Assembly (NCBI RefSeq): GCF_030814835.1
Contig: NZ_JAUSVS010000012.1
Span: 62,001-126,000, forward strand
DNA from: Caulobacter ginsengisoli
Lineage (GTDB): Bacteria; Pseudomonadota; Alphaproteobacteria; Caulobacterales; Caulobacteraceae
DNA: 64,000 bases
Reading direction: 5' to 3'
The position numbers were made by a program, and so were the translations under genes. Numbering within the stretch: position 1 is the stretch's first letter; each line of letters opens with the position of its first letter. The notes below the pieces were generated by a model. The model ran no database searches. It saw only the letters and a program-made list of their open reading frames with translations, and was not told where the DNA came from. Shown here one piece after another: positions 49,960 through 58,623 of the stretch.

Positions 49960-50373
49960 ATGACCAACGCCGCTGTCCAGGCCCCATCCGCCCTGCGTCC
50001 CGCCAAGATGATCTTCCTCAAGCTGGTCGTCGCCGACCTGGACGCCATGGTCGATTTCTACCAGCGCGCCTTTGGCCTGGTGGCCACGCGCACCATCGAG
50101 ATGGACGACCTCAAGGAGGTGATTCTTCAACGGTCAGCCGACGACAAGGGCCCCAGCCTGATCCTCTATTTCCACAAGGACTGCCGGCCGCTGACCGTCG
50201 GCTCGGCCCATGGCCCGGTCGGGCTGGCGGTCGAGGACGTGGACCGGGCCTTCGCCCACGCCATCGTGCAGGGGGCGGTCGCGGTGCGCGAGCCCTTCGA
50301 TGTACCGGGCATGAGAGTGGCCTTCGTCGCCGACCCGGAAGGCCACGAGATCGAAATGGTCCGCTTCAAGTGA
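49960..50373 (+). CDS. VOC (glyoxalase/dioxygenase superfamily) protein
   Basis: 137 aa. MIFLKLVVADLDAMVDFYQR and FVADPEGHEIEMVRF are the two ends of the VOC beta-alpha module pair. Metal ligands may include E in the last motif. Overlaps the next gene by 4 bases (GTGA). Function unknown; glyoxalase or resistance roles are typical. Confidence 0.87.
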   Translation: MTNAAVQAPSALRPAKMIFLKLVVADLDAMVDFYQRAFGLVATRTIEMDDLKEVILQRSADDKGPSLILYFHKDCRPLTVGSAHGPVGLAVEDVDRAFAHAIVQGAVAVREPFDVPGMRVAFVADPEGHEIEMVRFK

Positions 50374-50960
50374 GCCCCTACAGGATTGAGGCGGTCGGGT
50401 TCGACCGGAGCGACAGCGTGCTCAATACGCTGATGCTGGCCTTCGCGAGCGATCCCTGCATGCGCTGGACCTTCCGCCGGCCGGACGTTTTCCTGGCCGC
50501 CTTCAAGCCCTTCGTCACCCAGATGGGCGTGGGGATGACGCACGAGGGCCTCTATCTGGCCGAGGACGGCGCGGCCGCCGCCCTGTGGCTGCCGCCGGGG
50601 GTGGACCAGGACGGCGAGGCCATCGGCGCGGTCATCGAGCGGTTCGCCGCCGACCACCCCACGCCTGAGGTCGGGGCGCAGATCGGGGCCGAGATGCGGA
50701 CCTTCCACCCGCACGAGCCGCACTGGTATCTGTCGATGCTGGGCGTCGATCCCGCCCGGCAGGGGCGCGGCCTGGGCTCGGCCCTGCTGAAGGCGGGCCT
50801 CGCCCGCTGCGACGCCGACGGCCTGCCCGCCTATCTGGAAAGCTCCAACCCCAAGAACGTGCCGCTCTATGAGCGGTTCGGTTTCGAGGCGCTGGGCCGG
50901 ATCGCGCCGGGTGACTTCCCGGGGCTGATCCCGATGCTGCGGCCGGCGCGGGCGGGTTGA
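50370..50960 (+). CDS. GNAT family N-acetyltransferase
   Basis: 196 aa, GTG start overlapping the VOC stop codon. Acetyl-CoA-binding motif LGVDPARQGRGLGSALL (Q/RxxGxG/A) and YLESSNPKNVPLYERFGFE are classical GNAT motifs. Acceptor unknown. Co-translated with the VOC protein, which hints at a joint detoxification role. Confidence 0.92.
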   Translation: MSPYRIEAVGFDRSDSVLNTLMLAFASDPCMRWTFRRPDVFLAAFKPFVTQMGVGMTHEGLYLAEDGAAAALWLPPGVDQDGEAIGAVIERFAADHPTPEVGAQIGAEMRTFHPHEPHWYLSMLGVDPARQGRGLGSALLKAGLARCDADGLPAYLESSNPKNVPLYERFGFEALGRIAPGDFPGLIPMLRPARAG

Positions 50961-51027
50961 TCCAGGTCAAGCCGCCTCGCCGCTGTCGCCGCTAGGCTGG
51001 GAGTCCTCCGCGTCCGAGACCATTCCC

Positions 51028-52470
51028 ATGTCAGACAGCGTGCTTTCGTGCGCCCCGCCGAGCCCTGGGACTCGAAGCGACGCCGAAGCCCTGCGCCTGA
51101 TGGAAGGCATCTTCGCCTTGGCGATGGATGGCATCATCACGGTCGACGCCGATCAGCGGATCGTCCTGTTCAACCCCGCGGCCGAAGCCATCTTCCAGAT
51201 CGCCGCCGACCAGGTCGTGGGCCAGCCGTTCTGGCGCTTCATTCCTGAGCGCTATCGGGCCGTCCATGCCGACCATGTGGCGAGATTCCTCGGTTCGGCC
51301 ACCGCCAACCAGGCCATGGGGCCGGCCGGAACGGTGCTCGGCACGCGCACCATCAGTGGCCTTCGGGCCGACGGCGAGGAATTTCCGATCGAGGCCTCCA
51401 TCTCCCAGGTCGAGGTCGGCGGCGCCCGCTTCGCCACCGTGATCCTCCGCGACATCACCGAGCGGATCGCCAACGAGGAGGCTCGCGAACTGCTGGCCCG
51501 CGAGGTCGACCATCGGGCCAAGAACGCCCTGGCGGTGGTGCAGGCCCTGGTCTCGCTGACCCGAGCCTCGACCCAGGAGGAGTTCGTCAACGCCGTCCGC
51601 GGCCGGGTGTCGGCCCTGGGCCGCGCCCACTCGCTGCTGGCTCTGAACCGCTGGAAGGGGGGCGATCTGGCCAGCATCCTCGCCGATGAGACCGAGCCTT
51701 ACCAGCGGCAGGGCCAGGTGCATATCCGCGGGCCAGCGGTCGTACTGGGCCCCGACTCCGTGCAGCCGGTCAGCCTGCTGGTTCACGAGCTGGCCACCAA
51801 CGCCGCCAAGTACGGAGCCCTCTCGGTCGAGACGGGCCGGGTGGATATCGAGACCGCCATACGACCGGACGAATCGCTGGAATTGCGGTGGACCGAAACC
51901 GGCGGTCCGCCCGTCGAGCCGCCCGCCGTGACAGGGTTTGGCTCCACCCTGATGACCCGCCTGGTGACCCGCCAGCTGGGCGGCAGCGTCGAGGTCGATT
52001 GGCTCAGCCGCGGCCTGCGCCTGACCGCCGTCCTGCCGCGCTCGGCCTATCGTCCCGGATCCGCGCCGAACCGCCTCGCCGATGCGGCGTCGCCGGAACC
52101 CGCCGCCACCCCGGCTCAGAACGGACGGGTGCTGGTGGTCGAGGACGACGCCCTGGTCGCCATGGATCTCTGCGAACAGTTGGCCGCCCTGGGCTGGGAG
52201 ATCATCGGCCCGGCGACAACCCTGGAGGAGGCCGCCCAGCTGCTGGCCGCCTCGCCGACCCCGGACATCGCGGTCCTGGACGTCAATCTGCGCGGCCGGC
52301 TGGTCTATCCCCTGGCCGACCAGCTGCGTTCGCGCGGCGTGCCGCTGATCTTCTGCACCGGCTACGAGCAGATCGACGCCCGCTACGGCGACTGTCCGGT
52401 GGTGCGCAAGCCGGTCAGCGCCCGGCTGCTCGACGCCGAACTCCGCACCCTGCGGACGCCGGCCGGTTAG
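51028..52470 (+). CDS. PAS-HWE histidine kinase with C-terminal receiver
   Basis: 480 aa, soluble. PAS domain (about 25-145: AMDGIITVDADQRIVLFNPA), HWE kinase core with H162 in REVDHRAKNALAVV, N-box VHELATNAAKYGALS and WTE motif, then a receiver with D418 in IAVLDVNLRG. HWE kinases of alphaproteobacteria often act in light or general stress response. The trailing receiver may be a phosphate sink or may feed back on the kinase. Ends overlapping the convergent hydrolase by 4 bases. Confidence 0.92.
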   Translation: MSDSVLSCAPPSPGTRSDAEALRLMEGIFALAMDGIITVDADQRIVLFNPAAEAIFQIAADQVVGQPFWRFIPERYRAVHADHVARFLGSATANQAMGPAGTVLGTRTISGLRADGEEFPIEASISQVEVGGARFATVILRDITERIANEEARELLAREVDHRAKNALAVVQALVSLTRASTQEEFVNAVRGRVSALGRAHSLLALNRWKGGDLASILADETEPYQRQGQVHIRGPAVVLGPDSVQPVSLLVHELATNAAKYGALSVETGRVDIETAIRPDESLELRWTETGGPPVEPPAVTGFGSTLMTRLVTRQLGGSVEVDWLSRGLRLTAVLPRSAYRPGSAPNRLADAASPEPAATPAQNGRVLVVEDDALVAMDLCEQLAALGWEIIGPATTLEEAAQLLAASPTPDIAVLDVNLRGRLVYPLADQLRSRGVPLIFCTGYEQIDARYGDCPVVRKPVSARLLDAELRTLRTPAG

Positions 52471-53633
52471 GCGAACCCCCGCTCGGCCATCCAGACCGTC
52501 AAGGTCGTCACCGCCGTGGGCAGCAGGTCGGGCCGTTCCACATAGTAGTGGTCGGCGCCCTCGATCTGGACCAGCGTCTTGTCCTGGGAGGCCACGGCGT
52601 CGAACAGCCGCTGGGCGTGGCTGGGGGTGCAGGCCAGGTCGGCGGTGTTGTTGATAACCAGCACCGGGCAGGAGATGGCGCCGGCGTTGATCACGCCATT
52701 GGCGCGGCTCTCGTCATAGCTCCATTGCGACAGCCAAGAGCGCAGGGTGGTGAAGCGGCCCAGGCCCACGGGGCCGTCGTTGGCGATCTTCGGATCGCCC
52801 AGGTAGCAGGTCCCCGGCCTGCGGTCGGAGGGGTCCTGGGTCGGGTCGGTCCAGCGGACATCGCACATGGTGCCGGCGACGATGAAGGGGCGCTCGGCGT
52901 TGGGCTGGCCCTGGGCCTTCAGTTCGGCGAGCGTCGCCTTGGCCCGGGCGGTGATGCGGCGGTTGCGGGCGATCTGGGCCTTGCGGAACTTCGCAACGAA
53001 CTCCGGCGAATAGGGCGGCTGGTTGGGACAGTCGGGGTCGTAGATGTTCAGCTCCCGGTCCCGCTCGTAGGGCCTGTCCTCGTCGAGGATCGAGGGGTCC
53101 AGCCATTCGGTCATGGTGACCGAGCGGCTGATATGGGCGGCCAGCAGCAGAATCCCGTCGGCCGGCTGCAGGTTCGCGCCCCTGAGGTCCAGCGCCTCGC
53201 CGGAGGGCGTGGTGGTGATGGTCGGGTGCTCGGCCTGGTCCTGGTAGAACAGCGACAGCGAGCCGCCGCCCGACCAGCCGCCCAGCAGCACCTTGTCATA
53301 GCCGAACCGCTTCCTGGCGTCGGCGATGCAGGCCCCCAGATCCAGGACGCATTTTTCCAGGATCAGCGCCGTGTCGTTCCCGCGATAGCGCGGGTTGCAG
53401 TAGATGACGTGATGGCCGGCCGCCGCCAGGGCGGTAACCAGGGGCAGGAACGAACCGCCGCCGATCGGGTGGCTGAAGATCACCACGGTCCCGGATTCGC
53501 CGGTTTCCGGCCTGATGCGCATGCACTCGACGAAGACCTGGCCGCTGGGGCCGCCATAGACCTCCTTCAGGGGGCTGGGGTCGACATGGACGAAGCCATA
53601 GGGTTCCCGGACCACTCTCATCGTCTTGTGCAT
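52467..53633 (-). CDS. alpha/beta hydrolase
   Basis: 388 aa. Nucleophile elbow GGWSGGGS in VLLGGWSGGGSLSLFYQDQ, preceded by VVIFSHPIGGGSFLPLVTAL; later NNTADLACTPSHAQ (acidic residue) and EGADHYYVERPD (His) complete a triad. No signal peptide. Starts at MHKTM; ATG 53621 is an alternative. Divergent from a TetR gene through a 37-bp dyad, so it is probably the regulated enzyme, for an ester or lactone of unknown kind. Confidence 0.85.
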   Translation of the reverse strand: MHKTMRVVREPYGFVHVDPSPLKEVYGGPSGQVFVECMRIRPETGESGTVVIFSHPIGGGSFLPLVTALAAAGHHVIYCNPRYRGNDTALILEKCVLDLGACIADARKRFGYDKVLLGGWSGGGSLSLFYQDQAEHPTITTTPSGEALDLRGANLQPADGILLLAAHISRSVTMTEWLDPSILDEDRPYERDRELNIYDPDCPNQPPYSPEFVAKFRKAQIARNRRITARAKATLAELKAQGQPNAERPFIVAGTMCDVRWTDPTQDPSDRRPGTCYLGDPKIANDGPVGLGRFTTLRSWLSQWSYDESRANGVINAGAISCPVLVINNTADLACTPSHAQRLFDAVASQDKTLVQIEGADHYYVERPDLLPTAVTTLTVWMAERGFA

Positions 53634-53643
53634 CCCACCAATC

Positions 53644-53680
53644 TTGACTACAAAATCAGGAAAGCTGATTTGAAAGTCAA
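53644..53680. promoter_or_regulatory. 37-bp dyad operator between hydrolase and TetR gene
   Basis: Symmetric arrangement TTGACT-N3-AAATCAG-N5-CTGATTT-N3-AGTCAA, perfect in all paired blocks. It begins 11 bases upstream of the hydrolase start codon and covers the proposed TTG start of the TetR gene. Probable TetR binding site for both directions. Confidence 0.75.
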
Positions 53681-54335
53681 CTTCTTGACAGCAGCTCTGC
53701 AGATCGGAACCAAGGGCGAGCGCGTCGCCGCCCGCATCCGCGCCGCGGCGCTGGAGCAGTTTTCCCGACAGGGCTTCGAGCGGACGACCATGGGCGAGAT
53801 CGCCCGCGAGGCCGGCGTGTCCCAGGCTGCCCTGCACTATCATTTCCAGGACAAGGCCCAGCTGTGGCGCAGCGCCATGCTGGATCTCGCCGCCCACATC
53901 GCCGAGGAGGAGCGGGCCATCACGGCGGCCCGCGACGCCCGGGCCATCGACCAGCTGCGCATGGCCATGCGGCTGTTCGTCGAGATCTCCTGGCGCCACC
54001 CGGCCCTGGGGCGAATAGTGGCGCTGGAAGGTATGGCGGGGGGGGAGCGGCTGGCCTGGCTGGTGGAAAACCTGCTGGGTGACCGCAACCGCCGGCTGGC
54101 GCACCTGGCGGCCCGGGCCATCGCCGAGGGCGACCTCAAGCCCTTTCCGCCCGAGCAGATCGTCGTCACCCTGCAGGCCGCCGCCGCGGGCCTGATCAAC
54201 CTGCAGCCGCTGATGCGGGCCAATTTCGGGGTGCTGGCCTATTCCGCCGCCGGCCGCGCCGCCCATCTGGACATGATCCTGGCCGCCGTCTTCGATGGCT
54301 TCGTCAACAGGAAGACCGAGGAAACCCGCCCATGA
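53670..54335 (+). CDS. TetR family transcriptional regulator
   Basis: 221 aa from a TTG start. HTH: VAARIRAAALEQFSRQGFER, TTMGEIAREAGVSQAALHYHF. The C-terminal domain is helical (LVENLLGDRNRRLAHLAARA). No ATG exists near the N-terminus; TTG 53670 has AGGAAAG upstream but lies within the operator, and TTG 53685 is an alternative. The last 4 bases overlap the VOC gene start. Controls the hydrolase/VOC unit by inference. Confidence 0.87.
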   Translation: MKVNFLTAALQIGTKGERVAARIRAAALEQFSRQGFERTTMGEIAREAGVSQAALHYHFQDKAQLWRSAMLDLAAHIAEEERAITAARDARAIDQLRMAMRLFVEISWRHPALGRIVALEGMAGGERLAWLVENLLGDRNRRLAHLAARAIAEGDLKPFPPEQIVVTLQAAAAGLINLQPLMRANFGVLAYSAAGRAAHLDMILAAVFDGFVNRKTEETRP

Positions 54336-55024
54336 CCGCGACCCAAGTTCAGCCTACCGGCATCCATCACCTCGCCTTCATGGCCGGCGACATCAAGAAA
54401 CACATCGCCTTCTTCTCCGAGGTCATGGGCTGCCCGCTGGTGGCCCTGTTCGACATGCACGGCGTGCCGGGCGGACTGCACGCCTTCCTCCGGATGAACG
54501 ACCACAGCTATTTCTCGATCGTCCAGCTGCCCGACGTCGACAAGATCCCGATCCAGCTGGGCGCCACCCACGCCGGCAACGGCGCCCTGCCCAGCGCGCC
54601 GGGCACGCTGCAGCACCTGGCCTTCGGGGTGGACAGTGACGCGGACCTGATCGCGATGCGCGACCGCATCCGCGGCCACGGGGTCAACGTCATCGGCCCC
54701 ATCGACCACGGCATGTGCCGCTCGATCTACTTCGCCGGCCCCGACCAGATGACCCTGGAGGTCGCCACCTCGCAGGCCGCCATCGACCCGGCCCGCTGGA
54801 TCGACCCGACCACCCTGGCCAAGGCCGGGATCAGCGACGAGGAAGCCGCCCGTTTCAAATCGCCCGCCCCCTATGCCGGCCCCAGCCCCGCCCCCCAGCC
54901 GCCCTACGACCCGGACAAGCCGCACATGGCCTATCCCAAGGAGGTCTATCTGCGCATGCTGGGCGCCCCGGACGAGATGATCACCGCCTCGGCCAGCTAT
55001 TCCGAGCCGCCGGTTCCGGCTTAA
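54332..55024 (+). CDS. VOC family, extradiol-dioxygenase-like protein
   Basis: 230 aa. GIHHLAFMAGDIKKHIAFFS and LQHLAFGVDSDADLIAMRDR supply His ligands, MTLEVATSQ the Glu. The His-His-Glu layout fits a metal-dependent VOC enzyme. A Pro-rich C-terminal tail (from about residue 170) is unusual. Co-translated with the TetR regulator (ATGA). It may act with the divergent hydrolase on an aromatic or lactone compound; this is inference. Confidence 0.85.
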   Translation: MTATQVQPTGIHHLAFMAGDIKKHIAFFSEVMGCPLVALFDMHGVPGGLHAFLRMNDHSYFSIVQLPDVDKIPIQLGATHAGNGALPSAPGTLQHLAFGVDSDADLIAMRDRIRGHGVNVIGPIDHGMCRSIYFAGPDQMTLEVATSQAAIDPARWIDPTTLAKAGISDEEAARFKSPAPYAGPSPAPQPPYDPDKPHMAYPKEVYLRMLGAPDEMITASASYSEPPVPA

Positions 55025-55028
55025 GCAA

Positions 55029-55256
55029 CCCGCTCCCGGCGGGAGCGGACGACCTCGCCAGAGCGAGGTCCGGTGAGGGTTTCCAGGGCCGTGTTTGGTC
55101 GTTGGGATTGGCTTCGGCTTTTGGGCTTGGCGCCTACCACGTTAGCCGGTGAGCCTCGGAAGAGGCCTGCGCACGGCTTTTGAAACCCTCACCTGGCCGG
55201 GCATCGGGCGCGCTGCAGGCGCGCCTCGTGCTGCCGTCCGCCCCCGGCGGGGGCGG
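55029..55256. repeat. long imperfect mirrored repeat
   Basis: Inverted arms at 55029-55083 (CCCGCTCCCGGCGGGAGCGG...GGTGAGGGTTT) and 55183-55256 (AAACCCTCACC...CCCCCGGCGGGGGCGG). Each outer end is itself a hairpin. It fills most of the 327-base gap between a VOC gene and a kinase gene; no gene is seen in the gap. Confidence 0.75.
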
Positions 55257-55351
55257 AATGGTCCACAACCGTGTCGTCGTGCCGCGCCCGTTGTTTACGC
55301 CTCGTTCAACACGGCCTGCGACTGTGCGCGGTCGGGGGTGCGGAGTAAGGC

Positions 55352-57274
55352 ATGTCAGAGCATGGGTCCGAAGCGGGCCTTGAGCATGTAGGCGCATACT
55401 TCCTGGGGGTCGTGGAGGCCAGCCAGGACTGCATCCGTGTGCTCAGCCTGGACGGCCATATCGAATACATGAACCGCCGCGGCCAGGCGCTGTTCGGGAT
55501 CACCGACTACGAGGGCCACCGCGGCAAGATCTGGGGCGAGCTGTGGCCGGCCGAGACCCGCCACATGCTGCACCGCGCCGTCCGCGACGCCCGGGCCGGC
55601 AAGGTGGCCAGCTTCCGCGCCATCTGTCCCACGCTGGGCGGGGTGCGCAAATGCTGGGACACCGTGGTCACGCCCGTGCGCGACGGCGATGGCCAGGTCA
55701 TCCGCCTGCTGGCCACCTCGCGCGATGTGACCGCCGAGGTCGAGACCCGCAGCTTCTGCGACACCATCATCGACCTGTTGCCCAACCCCCTGCTGGTCAA
55801 GTCGGCCGCCGACGGCCGCTATGTGCTGGTCAACCGCGCCGCCGAGGACATGCTGGGCGTGGCGGCCGAGGACATCCTGGGCAAGAGCGCCTTCGACCTC
55901 TTCCCGCAAAGCGAGGCCGAGCTGTTCACCGCCGAGGACAAGGCGGTGATCGCCGCCGGCAGCGTCTGCATCTCGGAAGAGGAGCCGATCAGCGTCGACG
56001 GCGAACTTCGCTACTTCACCACCAAGAAGCTGGCCACCTATGATGACGACGGCCCGCGCCACCTGGTGGCCATGGGCGAGGACGTCACCAACCGCCGGGC
56101 CGCCGCCCAGTCGCTGCAGGCGGCGCTGGAGGAGGCGCAGCAGGCCAGCCGCGCCAAGAGCGCCTTCCTGGCCAATATGAGCCATGAAATCCGCACGCCG
56201 CTGAACGGCATCGTCGCCGGGGCCGACATGCTGTCGCGCCAGCCGCTATCGCCGAAGATGGCCGAGCTGGTCGAGATCATCCGCAGTTCCAGCGGGTCCT
56301 TGCAGACCCTGCTGACCGACATCCTCGACCTGGCCCGTATCGAGGCCGGGGCCGTTCGCCTGGAATATACCCCCTTCCACCTGGGCGACCTGATCCGCTC
56401 GGTCGCCGCGCTCGGCCGGCTGAAGGCCGACGAGAAGGGCGTGTCGGTCACCGTCCAGATCGCGCCGGAACTGGAGGGCGAGGCCCAGGGCGATCCCACC
56501 CGCCTGCGTCAGGTGATCACCAACCTGGTCAGCAACGCGGTCAAGTTCACCGACGCGGGCAAGGTGGTCGTCACCGCCGGCCTGGTCGCCGACGGCGCCG
56601 TGCGCATCGCCGTGCGCGACAGCGGCATCGGCTTCGACGACAGCGACAAGAGCCGCATCTTCGGCCGCTTCCAGCAGGCCGACACCTCTATCACCCGTCG
56701 CTTTGGCGGCGCCGGGCTGGGCTTGGCCATCTCCGGTCAGCTGGTCGAGCTGATGGGCGGCGCCCTGGACTGCGCCTCGAAGCCGGGCGAAGGGGCCCAG
56801 TTCTGGTTCGACCTGCCCATGCCGGTCCGTCCGGCCCAGGCCGCCGCCGCCGTCGAGGCCCAGGAGGCGGAGTTCGACCGCCCCTTGAGAATCCTGCTGG
56901 CCGACGACCACCCGATCAACCGCAAGGTCGTCGAGCTGATGCTGGCGGGCGTGGCCGAAATCTGCTCGGTCGAGAACGGCGCCGAGGCGGTGCAGGCCTT
57001 CCAGGACGGCCAGTTCGACGCCGTGCTGATGGACATGCAGATGCCGGTCATGGACGGGCTTTCCGCCGTGCGCGCCATCCGCCGCCATGAACTCGGCCTG
57101 GGCGCGGCCCGCACCCCGGTGATCATGCTGACCGCCAACGCCCTGCCCGAACACGTCGCCGCCAGCGCCGAGTGCGGCGCCGACCGCCACCTGGACAAAC
57201 CGATCAACGCCGAGAAACTGCTCTCGGTGCTGGAAGAGGTGCTGGACCAGGCCGATGAGGCGGTCGCGGCCTGA
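55352..57274 (+). CDS. hybrid sensor histidine kinase (PAS-PAS-HisKA-HATPase-REC)
   Basis: 640 aa, no membrane helix. Two PAS domains (about 15-125: CIRVLSLDGHIEYMNRRGQA; about 130-245: LLPNPLLVKSAADGRYVLVN), HisKA with H278 in ANMSHEIRTPLNG, HATPase (NAVKFTD; GAGLGLAI) and a receiver with D561 in LMDMQMPVMDG. Similar plan to the other hybrid kinase 6 kb away but with PAS replacing GAF. GGAGTAAGGC precedes the ATG. Phosphorelay partner not in the window. Confidence 0.93.
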   Translation: MSEHGSEAGLEHVGAYFLGVVEASQDCIRVLSLDGHIEYMNRRGQALFGITDYEGHRGKIWGELWPAETRHMLHRAVRDARAGKVASFRAICPTLGGVRKCWDTVVTPVRDGDGQVIRLLATSRDVTAEVETRSFCDTIIDLLPNPLLVKSAADGRYVLVNRAAEDMLGVAAEDILGKSAFDLFPQSEAELFTAEDKAVIAAGSVCISEEEPISVDGELRYFTTKKLATYDDDGPRHLVAMGEDVTNRRAAAQSLQAALEEAQQASRAKSAFLANMSHEIRTPLNGIVAGADMLSRQPLSPKMAELVEIIRSSSGSLQTLLTDILDLARIEAGAVRLEYTPFHLGDLIRSVAALGRLKADEKGVSVTVQIAPELEGEAQGDPTRLRQVITNLVSNAVKFTDAGKVVVTAGLVADGAVRIAVRDSGIGFDDSDKSRIFGRFQQADTSITRRFGGAGLGLAISGQLVELMGGALDCASKPGEGAQFWFDLPMPVRPAQAAAAVEAQEAEFDRPLRILLADDHPINRKVVELMLAGVAEICSVENGAEAVQAFQDGQFDAVLMDMQMPVMDGLSAVRAIRRHELGLGAARTPVIMLTANALPEHVAASAECGADRHLDKPINAEKLLSVLEEVLDQADEAVAA

Positions 57275-57377
57275 TCCCGCGAAAATAATCCGGGTTGCCC
57301 TGTCGGCCGCGGCTGCTCCACATCGTCTTCCAGATGGAAGCCGGCGTTCAGCGCCCGGCCGATGATGGAGACATGCC

Positions 57378-57782
57378 ATGGACATTCCGCCCCCCACACC
57401 CCCCGGCGGCATCAGCCCCTATCTGACCCCCAGCGACGCCAACGCCGCCGCCGACTTCTACATCAAGGCGTTCGGGGCCGAGGAACTGGCCCGCATGAAG
57501 GCCCAGGACGGCAAGCGGCTGATGCATTGCCACCTGCGCCTGAACGGCGCCTCCCTGATGCTGTCCGACGGCTTCCCGGAACACGGCCATCCGGCCCTGC
57601 CGCCCCAGGCGGTGGTGCTGCACCTGCAGGTCGAAGACATCGACGCCTGGTGGAAGCGGGCGGTCGACGCGGGCGCCACGGTGGCCATGCCGGTCGAGCT
57701 GATGTTCTGGGGCGACCGCTACGGCCAGCTGAAGGACCCCTTCGGCTTCATGTGGTCGCTGGGACAGACCCCGAAGGCCTAG
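57378..57782 (+). CDS. VOC family protein (PhnB-like)
   Basis: 134 aa. ISPYLTPSDANAAADFYIKA, MHCHLRLNGASLMLSDGFPE and GDRYGQLKDPFGFMWSLGQT are the PhnB/YdcJ-type VOC pattern, with the HCH and D-P-F-G segments near the metal site. Function unknown. Confidence 0.88.
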   Translation: MDIPPPTPPGGISPYLTPSDANAAADFYIKAFGAEELARMKAQDGKRLMHCHLRLNGASLMLSDGFPEHGHPALPPQAVVLHLQVEDIDAWWKRAVDAGATVAMPVELMFWGDRYGQLKDPFGFMWSLGQTPKA

Positions 57783-57820
57783 TCGAGGTTTCGGTCGCCA
57801 AGGGTTCTCACCACTCCTAA

Positions 57821-57948
57821 GTCGTCATGGCCGGGCTTGTCCCGGCCACCCATAGACACCGGAGATGACGGTTGACGGCGGGTTTGGCCGAGAACTTCCT
57901 CACATGCCGAGTCTATGGGTGGCCGGCACTTCGGCCGGCCATGACGAC
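57821..57948. repeat. long mirrored intergenic repeat (37-38-bp arms)
   Basis: Arms at 57821-57857 and 57911-57948 (GTCGTCATGGCCGGGCTTGT... / inverse) are close inverted copies with one extra base. Spacer 53 bases. Between convergent genes. Confidence 0.88.
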
Positions 57949-57973
57949 ATTGAAAAGTGAAGGCTGAAGGCGC

Positions 57974-58165
57974 CTAGCCCAGTTCAGCCTTGAGGGCGGC
58001 TTCACCTTCCGGGGTGATGTCCCAGCCCTCCTGGCTGCGCTCGGCGAAGCCCAGGTCGGTGAGGGCCCGGGCGTCGGCGATGTTGATCCAGTCGACCAGT
58101 TCGCCGGCCTTCTTGCGGGCCAGGTTGGCAAGCGCTGTCCGCTGCCGCTCGTTCAGTGCGGTCAT
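57974..58165 (-). CDS. small helical protein of unknown function
   Basis: 63 aa. MTALNERQRTALANLARKKA then ALTDLGFAERSQEGWDITPE; reads like a small winged-helix-like or helical bundle protein. It follows the previous small gene with only 3 bases between stop and start. No family recognised. Confidence 0.7.
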   Translation of the reverse strand: MTALNERQRTALANLARKKAGELVDWINIADARALTDLGFAERSQEGWDITPEGEAALKAELG

Positions 58166-58168
58166 GGG

Positions 58169-58372
58169 TCAGTATTCGCCCTGGCTGCGGATCACCGCCC
58201 GCAGCAGCACGCCCCGCCGCGGGCTGAGGCCGGGCAGCTGCAGTTCGCGCCGCGCCCCGGCCACCACTTCGCCCAGGTGCCGGCTGCCCAGCGCCCAGGT
58301 CTCGGCCCGCACCTCGGCCCGGGTGATCGAGTTGAAGCCCAGAAAGCTCATCAGGCGGGCGCGCAGGCTCAC
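58169..58372 (-). CDS. small protein of unknown function, GTG start coupled to upstream gene
   Basis: 67 aa. GTG overlaps the stop of the 45-aa gene (GTGA), supporting translational coupling; ATG 58351 is an alternative. Sequence VSLRARLMSFLGFNSITRA, later LHLG-like SRHLGEVVAGARRELQLPGL. Basic and soluble. Family not recognised. Confidence 0.6.
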   Translation of the reverse strand: MSLRARLMSFLGFNSITRAEVRAETWALGSRHLGEVVAGARRELQLPGLSPRRGVLLRAVIRSQGEY

Positions 58373-58506
58373 GATTTGGTCCCGCGCAGGCCCTGGACAT
58401 CCTTGGGCGGCAGACGGCGGACCGCGCCGGTCGAGCGGGGGTCGTTGAGGCTGGCGTCCGGCCGGGGCGGCGGGCGTTCGGCGCTGAATCTCGGGAAGAC
58501 GGACAT
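58369..58506 (-). CDS. very small protein (45 aa), first of three coupled small genes
   Basis: Starts MSVFPRFSAERPPPRPDASL and ends GLRGTKS; Pro/Arg-rich and probably unstructured. GAAAGGACTCC precedes the ATG, a strong ribosome site, and the stop overlaps the next start. These two signs support a real gene despite the short length. No family recognised. Confidence 0.55.
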   Translation of the reverse strand: MSVFPRFSAERPPPRPDASLNDPRSTGAVRRLPPKDVQGLRGTKS

Positions 58507-58623
58507 GGAGTCCTTTCAAGCCGATTGGCTTTCGGGCCGGCTGGCGCCGCAGGTCGCGGGTCAAGGCAGGCTCGCCGCACCATAGCGCTTCCGGCGACGA
58601 AAAGCCCGCGCTTACGATATTAT

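Noticed and set aside
57974-58506. Prophage or gene-transfer-agent fragment
   Set aside because: The genes are small and unknown, but no capsid, tail, terminase or integrase gene is near.
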